A DNA stretch of 64,000 bases from assembly GCF_004792695.1 (NCBI RefSeq), contig NZ_SRXU01000007.1:124001-188000 (forward strand), in the 5' to 3' direction. A program made the translations under genes and the position numbers. This stretch comes from Sphingomonas naasensis (lineage in GTDB: Bacteria; Pseudomonadota; Alphaproteobacteria; Sphingomonadales; Sphingomonadaceae). The number at the start of each line of letters is the position of its first letter. Position 1 is the stretch's first letter. The notes beneath the pieces were generated by a model. That model had not been told where the DNA came from and did no database searches. It saw only the letters and a list, made by a program, of their open reading frames with translations. Below are positions 19,485-27,951 of the stretch, piece by piece.

Positions 19485-19486
19485 CC

Positions 19487-20230
19487 ATGGCAGGCCATTC
19501 CAAATTCAAGAACATCATGCACCGCAAGGGCGCGCAGGATAAGAAGCGCTCGAGCATGTTTTCTAAGCTCAGCCGCGAAATCACCGTCGCGGCGAAGATG
19601 GGCTTGCCCGATCCCGACATGAACCCGCGCCTGCGCGCCGCGATCGCCGCGGCCAAGGCGCAGTCGATGCCCAAGGACAATATCCAGCGCTCGATCGACA
19701 AGGCGTCGAAGGGCGAGGGCGATAATTACGAAGAGATCCGCTACGAGGGCTTCGGCCCGGGCGGGGTCAGCCTGATCATCGAGGCGCTGACCGACAACCG
19801 CAACCGCACCGCGACCAACGTCCGCACCGCGGTCTCCAAGAATGGCGGCAATCTCGGCGCATCGGGCTCGGTGAGCCACGGCTTCGATCGCATGGGGCTG
19901 ATCACCTATCCGGCCAGTGCCGGCGATGCCGACAAGGTGTTCGAGGCCGCGCTCGAGGCCGGCGCCGAGGACGTCACCAGCTCGGAGGACGGCCACGAGA
20001 TCTGGACCGCGCAGGCCGATCTCCACGAAGTCGCCAGGGCGCTCGAGCCGGTGCTCGGCGAGAGCGAAGGCGCCAAGCTCGCCTGGCGCCCGCAGACCAT
20101 GGTCGCGGTCGACGGCGACGATGCCGCGACTCTGTTCAAGCTGATCGACGCGCTCGACGATGACGACGATGTCCAGACCGTCTGGGGCAATTACGAAGTC
20201 TCCGACGAGGTGATGGAGAAGCTCGGCTGA
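19487..20230 (+). CDS. yebC: YebC/PmpR/TACO1-family protein
   Basis: A 247-residue cytoplasmic protein with the canonical start [21 protein letters not shown]; the frame extends upstream to a GTG inside the palindrome, but the family start is the ATG at 19487. Further family motifs are [23 protein letters not shown] and the acidic C-terminal [15 protein letters not shown]. The family is described both as transcriptional regulators (PmpR) and, more recently, as translation factors helping at proline-rich stretches. It lies upstream of ruvC, a common arrangement. Confidence 0.96.
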   Translation: MAGHSKFKNIMHRKGAQDKKRSSMFSKLSREITVAAKMGLPDPDMNPRLRAAIAAAKAQSMPKDNIQRSIDKASKGEGDNYEEIRYEGFGPGGVSLIIEALTDNRNRTATNVRTAVSKNGGNLGASGSVSHGFDRMGLITYPASAGDADKVFEAALEAGAEDVTSSEDGHEIWTAQADLHEVARALEPVLGESEGAKLAWRPQTMVAVDGDDAATLFKLIDALDDDDDVQTVWGNYEVSDEVMEKLG

Positions 20231-20237
20231 TTTTTGC

Positions 20238-20476
20238 TCACGCGAAGGCGCGAAGGCGCGAAGGCGATTTGGGACCGCTGCGCGGCCGAGGCGCGGAGGC
20301 GCGGAGACTGGTTCTCCGCCGCGAAAGCGGCCCTCATCTCCGATCCGTCGCCAAGCCTCTCGCGTTTCGTAGAGCGTCTGACGCCGCAGAAGAATACGAC
20401 CTCTCTGCGTCTCCGCGCCTCGGCCGCGCAGCGGCCCCAAAAACTCTTCTCTTCGCGCCTTCGCGCCTTCGCGTGA
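20238..20476. repeat. Nested inverted-repeat element, GCGAAGGCGCGAAGG type
   Basis: The outer arms are TCACGCGAAGGCGCGAAGG on the left and CCTTCGCGCCTTCGCGTGA on the right. Nested inside, GACCGCTGCGCGGCCGAGG pairs with CCTCGGCCGCGCAGCGG, followed by GCGGAGACT-like against TCTGCGTCTCCGC segments. The middle of about 80 bases is unique. It fills the space between yebC and ruvC, so ruvC mRNA may begin in or cross it. It shares its layout and CGCGnAGnC unit with the element at 8680-8884. Confidence 0.85.
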
Positions 20477-20483
20477 ACCGACC

Positions 20484-20969
20484 ATGCTGATCCTCGGTCT
20501 CGATCCCGGGCTCGGGACTACCGGCTGGGGGATCGTCCGCGCCGAAGGCAACCGGCTGCGCCATGTCGCCAACGGCAAGCTCGTCACCGATACCAAGGCC
20601 CCGCTGCCGCGCCGGCTCGCGCATCTCGACGCCATGCTCGCCGCGCTGATCGCCGATCATGCGCCCGATGCCGCGGCGGTCGAGGAGGTCTTCGTCAATT
20701 CGAACGCGCAATCGACGCTCAAGCTCGGCCAGGCGCGCGGCGTGGTGCTCTGCGCCGCCGCGCGGAGCGGGATCGATGTCGGCGAGTACAAGCCGAGCAC
20801 GATCAAGAAGGCGGTGGTCGGCACCGGTGCTGCCGAAAAGGCGCAGGTCCATGCCATGGTCGCGCGGCTGCTGCCCGGCGTGAAGATCGACGGGCCCGAT
20901 GCCGGCGACGCGCTCGCCGTGGCGATCTGCCATGCGCACCATCTGGCGTCGGCGCGGCGGATGTTCTAG
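20484..20969 (+). CDS. ruvC: Crossover junction endodeoxyribonuclease RuvC
   Basis: A 161-residue Holliday-junction resolvase. The RNase-H-like active-site acids are D7 ([13 protein letters not shown]), Glu in [10 protein letters not shown] (about 68-69), and the Asp pair in [14 protein letters not shown] (about 139-142). The family length is normal. The ATG at 20484 has no strong Shine-Dalgarno and lies only seven bases from the repeat element. It is the first gene of ruvC-ruvA-(insert)-ruvB. Confidence 0.97.
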   Translation: MLILGLDPGLGTTGWGIVRAEGNRLRHVANGKLVTDTKAPLPRRLAHLDAMLAALIADHAPDAAAVEEVFVNSNAQSTLKLGQARGVVLCAAARSGIDVGEYKPSTIKKAVVGTGAAEKAQVHAMVARLLPGVKIDGPDAGDALAVAICHAHHLASARRMF

Positions 20970-20978
20970 TCCCGTTCC

Positions 20979-21575
20979 ATGATCGCGCATCTCAAGGGGC
21001 GGCTGGCGGCGACCGGCATGGATCACGCGGTGATCGACGTGAACGGCGTCGGCTATCTGGTCGGCGCCTCGGGCAAGACGCTCGAGAAGCTCGGCGCGGT
21101 CGACAATATCGTCACGATCCACACCGAGATGCTCGTCGCCGAGGATTTCATCCGGCTGATGGGCTTCGCCACCGCCGACGAGCGCGACTGGTTCAAGCTG
21201 CTCACCCATGTCCAGGGCGTCGGTTCGAAGGTCGCGCTGGCGATCCTCTCGATCCTCACCCCCGACGAGCTGCGCACCGCGGTCGCCCGCGCCGACGCCG
21301 CGATGATCGCGCGCGCCAACGGCGTCGGCCCCAAGCTGGCCCAGCGCATCGTCAACGAACTCAAGGACAAGGCCGGCGGCATCGCATTGGGCGGCGCGGC
21401 GGGCGCTCCGGCGCCGGCGGGCAGCGCGGCGGGCGACGCGGTGTCGGCACTGCTCAATCTCGGCTTCAAGCCCGCCGAGGCCTCGAGCGCAGTCAGCGCC
21501 GCCAATGACGAACTCGGCGCTGGGGCCACGCTCGATGCGCTGGTCCGGCTGGCGCTCAGGAAGGCGGCGAAGTGA
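20979..21575 (+). CDS. ruvA: Holliday junction branch-migration subunit RuvA
   Basis: A 198-residue DNA-binding subunit that holds the four-way junction for the RuvB motor. The N-terminal OB domain ([26 protein letters not shown]) is followed by helix-hairpin-helix repeats ([20 protein letters not shown] and [17 protein letters not shown]) and a C-terminal UBA-like domain III ([16 protein letters not shown]) that contacts RuvB. It is nine bases after ruvC and its stop overlaps the next GTG start (GTGA). Confidence 0.97.
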   Translation: MIAHLKGRLAATGMDHAVIDVNGVGYLVGASGKTLEKLGAVDNIVTIHTEMLVAEDFIRLMGFATADERDWFKLLTHVQGVGSKVALAILSILTPDELRTAVARADAAMIARANGVGPKLAQRIVNELKDKAGGIALGGAAGAPAPAGSAAGDAVSALLNLGFKPAEASSAVSAANDELGAGATLDALVRLALRKAAK

Positions 21576-22036
21576 AGCACGTCCTGGCTCTTGTGTTCGC
21601 TCTGATCGGAATCGTGCCGCGCGCCGATGCCTGTACCGATGGGGCCGCGATGACGTACTATTTCTTTGATCGGCAGCCCGACGGACGCGCGGAGCGGGAC
21701 GTGTTGCCGATTCAAATCCTCGCGATTGAGGGTGATCGCGTGCGGGCACAGGTGGGCGCGTCGGTCGCCAAGGCGCTTGGCGGGGACATCGTGACTATCG
21801 ACCTGCCTGCGTATCCCCAAGGCACGAACTGTATCGACTATGGCCTCACCAGCGGGCCGGCGTTCGTGGTCGTCGAGCATCTGTATCAGCTGAAATCCGG
21901 CGAGGTGCACATTGTCGCTGCGCATCTGAGGGAAGGATACGACACGCGTCGTCGAAGAAGTCGGGCCGAGCTGGATCGCTATATCGTCGATCCGGCTGTT
22001 AAAGAGGCCGCGGCCCGGGACGGTCGCGCCCAATGA
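21572..22036 (+). CDS. Exported protein of unknown function inside the ruv operon
   Basis: A 154-residue frame starting at GTG 21572 (four-base overlap with the ruvA stop) and ending with a four-base overlap with the ruvB ATG at 22033. The N-terminus [20 protein letters not shown] is a signal peptide. Two Cys (ACTDG and NCIDYG) could form a disulfide. The C-terminus is Arg/Asp/Glu-rich ([14 protein letters not shown]). I recognise no family. Its codons look less G/C-biased than those of ruvA and ruvB. The exact overlaps show that it is translated as part of the operon. Confidence 0.75.
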   Translation: MKHVLALVFALIGIVPRADACTDGAAMTYYFFDRQPDGRAERDVLPIQILAIEGDRVRAQVGASVAKALGGDIVTIDLPAYPQGTNCIDYGLTSGPAFVVVEHLYQLKSGEVHIVAAHLREGYDTRRRRSRAELDRYIVDPAVKEAAARDGRAQ

Positions 22037-23055
22037 CTGACTCCGATCGCATCCTCACTGCCTCGCGTCGCGCCGAGGATGTCGACGCCGCGCTGCGCCC
22101 CAAGACCCTCGACGAGTTCGTCGGGCAGAAGGCCGCGCGCGAGAATCTGCGCGTGTTCATCCAGGCGGCGAAGCAGCGCGGCGACGCGCTCGATCATGTC
22201 CTGTTCTTCGGCCCACCCGGGCTCGGCAAGACCACGCTCGCCCAGATCATCGCGCGCGAGATGGGCGTCGGCTTCCGCTCGACCTCGGGCCCGGTGATCG
22301 CCAAGTCGGGCGATCTCGCCGCTTTGCTCACCAATCTCGAGGACGGCGACGTGCTGTTCATCGACGAGATCCACCGGTTGAATCCCGCGGTCGAGGAAGT
22401 CCTCTATCCCGCGATGGAGGACCGCGCGCTGGACCTGATGATCGGCGAGGGGCCCTCGGCCCGTTCGGTCCGCATCGACTTGCCGCGCTTCACCCTCGTC
22501 GGCGCGACCACCAGGCAGGGCCTGCTCACCACCCCGCTGCGCGATCGCTTCGGCATCCCGGTGCGGCTGCAATTCTACACCGTCGACGAGCTCGAACGCG
22601 TCGTCACCCGCGCCGCGACCTTGCTCGACCTCCATGTCGCGCAGGACGGCGCGCACGAGATCGCCCGCCGCGCGCGCGGCACTCCGCGCATCGCCGGGCG
22701 GCTGCTGCGCCGGGTGCGCGACTTCGCCAATGTCGCGGGCGAGGAGACCGTCCACGCCAGGGTCGCCGATGCCGCGCTGACCCGGCTCGAAGTCGATGCG
22801 CTCGGGCTCGACAATATGGACCGGCGCTATCTGATGATGATCGCCGACATCTACAAAGGCGGTCCGGTCGGCGTCGAGACGCTCGCCGCGGGGCTCAGCG
22901 AGCCGCGCGACACGATCGAGGAAGTGATCGAGCCCTATCTGATCCAGATCGGCATGATCGCCCGCACGGCGCGTGGCCGCTGCCTCAATGCCGCGGGCTG
23001 GAAGCATCTCGGGCTCAATCCACCGCCCACCGCGCAGGAAGGGCTGTTCGACTGA
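22033..23055 (+). CDS. ruvB: Holliday junction ATP-dependent helicase RuvB
   Basis: A 340-residue AAA+ motor driving branch migration with RuvA. Motifs: N-terminal [12 protein letters not shown], Walker [10 protein letters not shown] (60-68), Walker [11 protein letters not shown] (about 109-118), sensor 1 [19 protein letters not shown] with the Arg finger, and the C-terminal winged-helix ending [18 protein letters not shown]. The ATG overlaps the preceding stop (ATGA). Confidence 0.98.
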   Translation: MTDSDRILTASRRAEDVDAALRPKTLDEFVGQKAARENLRVFIQAAKQRGDALDHVLFFGPPGLGKTTLAQIIAREMGVGFRSTSGPVIAKSGDLAALLTNLEDGDVLFIDEIHRLNPAVEEVLYPAMEDRALDLMIGEGPSARSVRIDLPRFTLVGATTRQGLLTTPLRDRFGIPVRLQFYTVDELERVVTRAATLLDLHVAQDGAHEIARRARGTPRIAGRLLRRVRDFANVAGEETVHARVADAALTRLEVDALGLDNMDRRYLMMIADIYKGGPVGVETLAAGLSEPRDTIEEVIEPYLIQIGMIARTARGRCLNAAGWKHLGLNPPPTAQEGLFD

Positions 23056-23099
23056 CCTCGGGGGTTCCCCGGAGTCTTTAGCTTGGTTAAGGCCGGCGC

Positions 23100-23546
23100 A
23101 TGCACGCGCTCTCCGCCCTCGGCCGTTTCGACGGCCTCGAGCATCATTTCGCGCTGCGCGTCTATTTCGAGGACACCGATCTCACCGGGGTCGTCTATCA
23201 CGCCAATTATCTCCGCTATCTCGAGCGCGCCCGCTCGGACATGCTGCTCGCCGCCGGGGTCGACCAGCGCACCACGTTCGAGAGCGGAGAGGGCGCCTAT
23301 GCGCTGCGCAGCGTGAAGCTCGACTATCGCGCGCCCGCCCGGCTCGGCGAGGAACTGAACATCGTCAGCCGGCTTGTGTCGCTGCGGGCGGCGGCCGTCG
23401 TCATTCAGCAAAGAGTCATGCGGGGCGAAACCATAGTGGCCACCGGAGAAGTCGAGGCGGCGTTCGTCTCCCCGACCGGTCGGCCCCGGCGCCAGCCTGC
23501 AGCGTGGATTGCCGCGTTCGAACCGTTGTTGTGGAAGGGAAACTGA
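23100..23546 (+). CDS. ybgC: Tol-Pal-associated acyl-CoA thioesterase YbgC
   Basis: A 148-residue hotdog-fold thioesterase. The signature VYFEDTDLTGVVYHANYLRYLERAR contains the catalytic Asp typical of the 4-hydroxybenzoyl-CoA thioesterase family. It is the usual first gene of the tol-pal cluster and is thought to act on phospholipid or acyl-ACP intermediates at the membrane. It is seven bases upstream of tolQ. Confidence 0.95.
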   Translation: MHALSALGRFDGLEHHFALRVYFEDTDLTGVVYHANYLRYLERARSDMLLAAGVDQRTTFESGEGAYALRSVKLDYRAPARLGEELNIVSRLVSLRAAAVVIQQRVMRGETIVATGEVEAAFVSPTGRPRRQPAAWIAAFEPLLWKGN

Positions 23547-23553
23547 GCTCGAC

Positions 23554-24243
23554 ATGTTGTTTCTGAATACTGCCGCCGCGACCATGTCGCCCGTCGCCCT
23601 GTTCCTGCAGGCGGACTGGGTGGTCCGTGGCGTGATGATCGGCCTGTTGCTCGCCAGCCTGTGGACCTGGGCGATCATCCTCAGCTTCGGCTTCCGCGTC
23701 GGCGCCGTGAAGAAGGGCATCGCCAGCTTCGAGACCGAATATCGCGAGGCCGACGACATCGACGAGTTTCACCGCCGCGCCGCCGGCCGCGACCAGCCGA
23801 TCGCGCGGGTCTTCTCGGCGGGCGTCACCGAGTGGCGCCGCTCGACCACCGGCAAGTCGATCGATCGCGGCGGCACGCGCGACCGGCTGGCAACCGCGAT
23901 GGGCGCCGCGGTGGCGCAGGAGATCGATCGTCTCGCCGATCGCCTGAACTTCCTCGCCACGGTCGGCGCCGTCGCCCCGTTCGTCGGGCTGTTCGGCACC
24001 GTGTGGGGCATCATGCGCAGCTTCACCAGCATCGCTGCCGAGCAGAATTCGTCGCTCGCGGTGGTCGCGCCGGGCATCGCCGAGGCGCTGTTCGCCACTG
24101 CGATCGGCCTGTTCGCCGCGATCCCGGCGGTGATCGCCTACAACCGCTACAGCCACGGCATCAATCGCGTCGAGCAGCGGCTCAACCGCTTCGCCGACGG
24201 TTTCCACGCGACGCTCAGCCGCCGCCTGGAGATGGAGGCGTGA
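23554..24243 (+). CDS. tolQ: Tol-Pal system proton channel subunit TolQ
   Basis: A 229-residue inner-membrane protein of the MotA/TolQ/ExbB family. It has a first helix VVRGVMIGLLLASLWTWAIILSF, then a long cytoplasmic loop and two further helices (NFLATVGAVAPFVGLFGTVWGIM and APGIAEALFATAIGLFAAIPAVI) that line the proton channel with TolR. With TolR it energises TolA during outer-membrane constriction. The ATG at 23554 begins MLFLNTAAATMSPVALFLQ. Confidence 0.97.
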   Translation: MLFLNTAAATMSPVALFLQADWVVRGVMIGLLLASLWTWAIILSFGFRVGAVKKGIASFETEYREADDIDEFHRRAAGRDQPIARVFSAGVTEWRRSTTGKSIDRGGTRDRLATAMGAAVAQEIDRLADRLNFLATVGAVAPFVGLFGTVWGIMRSFTSIAAEQNSSLAVVAPGIAEALFATAIGLFAAIPAVIAYNRYSHGINRVEQRLNRFADGFHATLSRRLEMEA

Positions 24244-24260
24244 GCCTGGCCGGCAAATTC

Positions 24261-24385
24261 CTCCCCGGAACGGGGAGGTGGCAGCGCGCAGCGCTGACGG
24301 AGGGGGGGCGCCACAAGCGGTTCCCCGTGCGGCACGCCCCCTCCACCATGCTGCGCATGGTCCCCCTCCCCGTGCCGGGGAGGAG
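24261..24385. repeat. Palindromic repeat inserted between tolQ and tolR
   Basis: The left end carries CTCCCCGGAACGGGGAG, and the right end carries CCCCTCCCCGTGCCGGGGAG. In between are two small palindromes, GCAGCGCGCAGCGCTG and CACCATGCTGCGCATGGTC. The right end finishes with AGGAG at 24381-24385, nine bases before the preferred tolR ATG. It is the only intergenic gap of note in the tol operon and appears to have been inserted and then used as the tolR leader. Confidence 0.82.
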
Positions 24386-24394
24386 CTGATGGCC

Positions 24395-24826
24395 ATGCAT
24401 CTCCCCTCCAACCGGGGCCGCGGCCGCCGGTCGCCGATGGCCGAAATCAACGTCACCCCGCTGGTCGACGTGATGCTGGTGTTGCTGATCATCTTCATGG
24501 TCACGGCGCCGCTGCTCACCGCCGGCGTGCCGGTGAACCTGCCCGAGAGCCGCGCCAAGGCACTCGATCAGGAGCAGAAGCCGGTCCAGATTGCGATCGA
24601 CGACAAGGGCCAGGTGTTCGTCGACGACGAGCCGGTCGACGATGCCGGCCTCCCGGCGATGCTCGAGCAGGTCGCGAGCCGGAAGGGCGCCGACGGCAAG
24701 CCCCCGCAAATCTATCTGCGTGCCGACCAGGGACTCGGTTACGGCAAGGTCATGCGCGTGATGGGCGAGCTCAACCGTGCCGGGCTCAACAGCGTCTCGC
24801 TGCTGACCAACGCCGCGAGCAAGTGA
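24395..24826 (+). CDS. tolR: Tol-Pal system protein TolR
   Basis: A 143-residue ExbD/TolR-family protein with one transmembrane helix, VTPLVDVMLVLLIIFMV, containing the essential membrane Asp (D25), then a periplasmic domain ending LNRAGLNSVSLLTNAASK. Two in-frame ATGs exist, 24389 and 24395. AGGAG at 24381-24385 is three bases from the first but nine from the second, so the second is chosen. TolA follows five bases later. Confidence 0.95.
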   Translation: MHLPSNRGRGRRSPMAEINVTPLVDVMLVLLIIFMVTAPLLTAGVPVNLPESRAKALDQEQKPVQIAIDDKGQVFVDDEPVDDAGLPAMLEQVASRKGADGKPPQIYLRADQGLGYGKVMRVMGELNRAGLNSVSLLTNAASK

Positions 24827-24830
24827 CGCG

Positions 24831-25682
24831 ATGGCGCTGACTCGTTCCGAGGCCATAGGGCTGGCGGTCGCGGCGATCGGCCATATCGGGTTGTTCGTCT
24901 TCCTGTCGCCGGCGATGGCGCCTGCACCCGAGAAGCTGGTCAGCACGCCGATAGCCGTGTCGTTCGCCGACGATGTCGCGCTCGAAAGCAGCGCGCCGGT
25001 GATCAGCAGCGAAGAGGAAGCCGCCAAGAAATCGCCGGTCGAGGCGCCGGTCGAGCCCGACAGCGCGCCGCCCGAACCGGTGTCCGAGCCCGAACCCGCC
25101 GCCAGGCCGCAGCCGGCACCGCCCAAGCCCGCGCCGGCGCCGGCGGAAAAGCCCAAGCCTGCGCCCCCGTCCAAGCCGGCTCCGGCCACCAAGCCCGCAC
25201 CACCGGCCAAGACCGCCGCCGCCGCGCCGCCGTCCAACCCGCGCTCGCAGCCGCGCCGCGACGTCCGGCCGACCGGCAATCTGGAAGGGCTCGATCTCGG
25301 GCGGACCAACAATCGCAACAACGGCACCGCCTCTACGCCGCCCGCCGCGATGACGGGGCAGGCGGCGGCGGATATCGGCTCGGCGATCCAGCGGCAGGTC
25401 CAGCCCTGCGCCGATCGTCAGGTCAATCCGGGGCCCGGCGCCGACCAGATCCGCGTCGTCGTCAATCTGCGGATCAATCGCGACGGCTCGCTCGCCGGCG
25501 CGCCGCGAATCGTCGGCCATACCGGCGTCGACGATACCAACCAGCGCTACGTCACCCGCGTCGACGATGCGGTGCGCGCGATCTTCGCGGGCTGCTCGCC
25601 GCTGCGCGGGCTGCCGGCCGATCTCTACGACGTGCCCAATGGCTGGAAGAGCTTCACCCTTCGATACCGACTCAAGAGCTGA
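24831..25682 (+). CDS. tolA: Tol-Pal system protein TolA
   Basis: A 283-residue protein anchored by an N-terminal helix (AIGLAVAAIGHIGLFVFL). A long Pro/Ala/Lys/Glu-rich periplasmic segment at about 60-140 (repeated KPAPAPAEKPKPAPP style) follows, then a C-terminal TonB/TolA-like domain (SAIQRQVQPCADRQVNPG with later LRGLPADLYDVPNGWKSFTL). The Pro-rich middle replaces the Ala/Lys helix of enterobacterial TolA. It links TolQR in the inner membrane with TolB-Pal. Confidence 0.92.
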   Translation: MALTRSEAIGLAVAAIGHIGLFVFLSPAMAPAPEKLVSTPIAVSFADDVALESSAPVISSEEEAAKKSPVEAPVEPDSAPPEPVSEPEPAARPQPAPPKPAPAPAEKPKPAPPSKPAPATKPAPPAKTAAAAPPSNPRSQPRRDVRPTGNLEGLDLGRTNNRNNGTASTPPAAMTGQAAADIGSAIQRQVQPCADRQVNPGPGADQIRVVVNLRINRDGSLAGAPRIVGHTGVDDTNQRYVTRVDDAVRAIFAGCSPLRGLPADLYDVPNGWKSFTLRYRLKS

Positions 25683-25693
25683 GGATGACAGAG

Positions 25694-27064
25694 ATGCGAA
25701 CCTTGAAGATCGCGCTGGCCGCATTGATGGCCAGCTCCGCGGGTATCGCGCAGGCGCAGGTCGCGCCGCCGCCGATCGGCGCCGCGCCGGTGCAGGATGA
25801 TCAGTCGGGCGGGCTCGTCGTCGATGTCGAGGGCGGCATGTCGGCGCCGCTGCCGATCCTGATCCCGGCGATGCCCACCTCGGCGGTCACTTCGACCGCG
25901 GCGGGCTCGACCGACGATCTCGGCCGCCGCCTCGCCCAGATCGTCGACGACGATCTGCGCAACACCGGGCTGTTCAAGACCGTCGGCCCCGGTGCCGCCC
26001 GCGCGATCGCCTATTCCGAAGTCACCCAGCCCAATTATGCCGGCTGGAGCGGCGGGCAGGCGCTGGTCCAGGGCTATGTCCGCGCCAATGGCAACGGCAC
26101 GCTGACGATCGGCTGCTATCTCTACGATCTCGCCGCGCAGACCGAGCTGGTCCGCCAGGGCTTCGTCGTCGCGCCCGGCGACTGGCGCCGCGCCGCGCAC
26201 AAATGCGCCGATTCGATCTATACCCGGCTCACCGGCGAGGGCCCCTATTTCGACAGCCAGATCGTCTATGTCGCCGAGCAGGGGCCCAAGGGGAAGCGCC
26301 GCAAGCAGATCGCGATCATGGACCAGGACGGTGCCAACCATCGCTTCCTGACCAACGGCCAGAACATCGTGCTCACCCCGCGCATGTCGCCGAAGCAGAA
26401 CGCGATCGTCTATATGAGCTACGAGAATCGCCGCCCGTCGATCTGGATCTACGACATGTCGGCGCGCACCAACCGCCGGCTGGTCGACAATGTCAGCCAG
26501 AATTTCGCGCCGCATTTCTCGCCCGACGGCCGCTCCATCCTGTTCTCGATGTCGGTGGCGGGGAATAGCGACCTCTACCGGATCGGCACCGGCGGCGGCC
26601 AGCCGCAGCGGCTGACCAACGCGCCCGGCATCGATACCGGCGGCAGCTATTCGCCCGACGGCTCGAAGATCGTCTTCGAGAGCGATCGCGGCGGCACCCA
26701 GCAGCTCTACGTGATGAACGCCGACGGCTCGAACCAGAAGCGGATCAGCTTCGGCGGCGGGCGCTACGCCACGCCGGTGTGGAGCCCGCGCGGCGATCTG
26801 ATCGCCTTCACCCGCACCGGCGGCGGCGCCTTCCGCATCGGCGTGATGAACGCCGGCGGCGGCGGCGAGAAGCTGCTCACCAATGCCTGGGGCGACGAAG
26901 GGCCGACCTGGTCGCCCAACGGCCGCGTGCTGATGTTCTTCCGCGCCGCGCAGGGCTCGGGCCGGCCGGACCTGTGGTCGGTCGATCTCACCGGCGTCAA
27001 TGCGCGCAAGATCCCGACGCCGCTCGACGGCTCGGATCCGAGCTGGGGACCCATCCGCCCCTGA
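25694..27064 (+). CDS. tolB: Tol-Pal system periplasmic protein TolB
   Basis: A 456-residue periplasmic protein: signal peptide (MRTLKIALAALMASSAGIAQAQ), an N-terminal alpha/beta domain, then a beta-propeller with repeats of the type NIVLTPRMSPKQNAIVYMSY, FAPHFSPDGRSILFSMS and GGSYSPDGSKIVFESDRGG. It binds Pal and TolA. An ATG at 25685 directly abuts the GAGG ribosome site (25681-25684) and cannot use it; the ATG at 25694 is nine bases away and is preferred. Confidence 0.97.
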   Translation: MRTLKIALAALMASSAGIAQAQVAPPPIGAAPVQDDQSGGLVVDVEGGMSAPLPILIPAMPTSAVTSTAAGSTDDLGRRLAQIVDDDLRNTGLFKTVGPGAARAIAYSEVTQPNYAGWSGGQALVQGYVRANGNGTLTIGCYLYDLAAQTELVRQGFVVAPGDWRRAAHKCADSIYTRLTGEGPYFDSQIVYVAEQGPKGKRRKQIAIMDQDGANHRFLTNGQNIVLTPRMSPKQNAIVYMSYENRRPSIWIYDMSARTNRRLVDNVSQNFAPHFSPDGRSILFSMSVAGNSDLYRIGTGGGQPQRLTNAPGIDTGGSYSPDGSKIVFESDRGGTQQLYVMNADGSNQKRISFGGGRYATPVWSPRGDLIAFTRTGGGAFRIGVMNAGGGGEKLLTNAWGDEGPTWSPNGRVLMFFRAAQGSGRPDLWSVDLTGVNARKIPTPLDGSDPSWGPIRP

Positions 27065-27117
27065 AACGTTACGCAAACGGGTTGCTTTAGATGAACGAGA
27101 ATAGAGGAGGAATGACG

Positions 27118-27630
27118 ATGGCCAAGATGACGACCAGCCTGGTCCTGGGCCTGGCGCTTGTCGCCACTGCCGGCTGCGCCAAGAAGCGGCCCGCCGAACT
27201 GCCGCCCGCACCCACCGAGAACACCACTCCGGTCACCGACGGCGGCGAGAGCAGCGATACGCTCGCCGGCCGCCTGAACGAGCAGTTCAAGCGCGAGGTC
27301 ACCAGCGACACGATCCATTTCGCGCTCGACCAGTACGACATCGATTCGGAAGCGCGCGGCATTCTCGACAGCCAGGCGGCGTGGCTCGTCGCGCATGCCG
27401 AGGCGCGGATCACGATCGAGGGCCATGCCGACGAGCGCGGCACCCGCGAGTATAATCTCGGCCTCGGCGATCGCCGCGCCAACGCCGCGAAGAACTATCT
27501 CGCCGCGCGCGGTGTCTCGCCGACCCGGATCACCACGATCAGCTACGGCAAGGAGCGCCCGATCGCGCTGGGCTCGGACGAGGCCAGCTGGGCGCAGAAC
27601 CGCCGCGCGGTGACCATCGTCATCAACTGA
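27118..27630 (+). CDS. pal: Peptidoglycan-associated lipoprotein Pal
   Basis: A 170-residue outer-membrane lipoprotein. The signal MAKMTTSLVLGLALVATAGC ends in a lipobox with the acylated Cys at residue 20. The OmpA-like peptidoglycan-binding domain contains TIEGHADERGTREYNLGLGD and the Arg of GDRRANAA. AGGAGG at 27105-27110 lies seven bases from the ATG at 27118 and only one from the ATG at 27112, so 27118 is used. It is the last gene of the tol-pal operon. Confidence 0.96.
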   Translation: MAKMTTSLVLGLALVATAGCAKKRPAELPPAPTENTTPVTDGGESSDTLAGRLNEQFKREVTSDTIHFALDQYDIDSEARGILDSQAAWLVAHAEARITIEGHADERGTREYNLGLGDRRANAAKNYLAARGVSPTRITTISYGKERPIALGSDEASWAQNRRAVTIVIN

Positions 27631-27644
27631 GGCCTCCCGCAATC

Positions 27645-27813
27645 CGTCATCCCGGAAGCCGATTTTCTTCAAATCTTTGATTTGATCAGAAAATCGAGCT
27701 GTCCGGGATCCACCGTGAGGCAAGCCTCCAGCGGAGAGGTGGATCCCGGACTGCAAGGCTTTCCAGCCGAAAACCTCGCGGTTTTCGGGGAAAGCCTGAC
27801 ATCCGGGATGACG
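27645..27813. repeat. Composite palindromic repeat cluster (GTCATCCCGG type)
   Basis: The outer arms CGTCATCCCGGA (27645-27656) and TCCGGGATGACG (27802-27813) enclose several further hairpins: GATTTTCTTC...TTTGATCAGAAAATC, CCGGGATCCACC against GGTGGATCCCGG, and GAAAACCTCGCGGTTTTC. It occupies half of the 321-base gap between pal and the SPFH gene. Frames through it translate the palindromes and are not convincing genes. Confidence 0.82.
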
Positions 27814-27896
27814 ATAGAGATTTTTCGGACAGCAGGAACTGGACGTACGCCGTCGGTCCCCGGGATCGGCGGCGTTCGCATGTCCGCCGATTGCGC

Positions 27897-27946
27897 TTGC
27901 GCCCCGGTAAAGTTCGATATAAAAGTGATATCACATTAACGGGAGG
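27897..27946 (+). promoter_or_regulatory. Promoter, palindromic operator and ribosome site of the SPFH operon
   Basis: TTGCGC (27897-27902), a 15-base spacer and TATAAA (27918-27923) form a plausible promoter, AT-rich against its surroundings. A perfect 10-bp palindrome, GTGATATCAC, follows at 27925-27934, where transcription would start. GGGAGG (27941-27946) lies five bases from the ATG. Such a position suits a repressor, and the operon encodes an Arc-like DNA-binding protein, so autoregulation is the obvious hypothesis; it is not shown by the sequence. Confidence 0.6.
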
Positions 27947-27951
27947 TTGGA

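Noticed and set aside
19466..19486. Upstream GTG start for yebC
   Set aside because: It would translate half of the palindrome and add residues absent from the family N-terminus MAGHSKFKN.
27682..27939. Short open frames between pal and the SPFH gene
   Set aside because: They translate palindromic repeat sequence and cover the promoter/operator; no ribosome sites.
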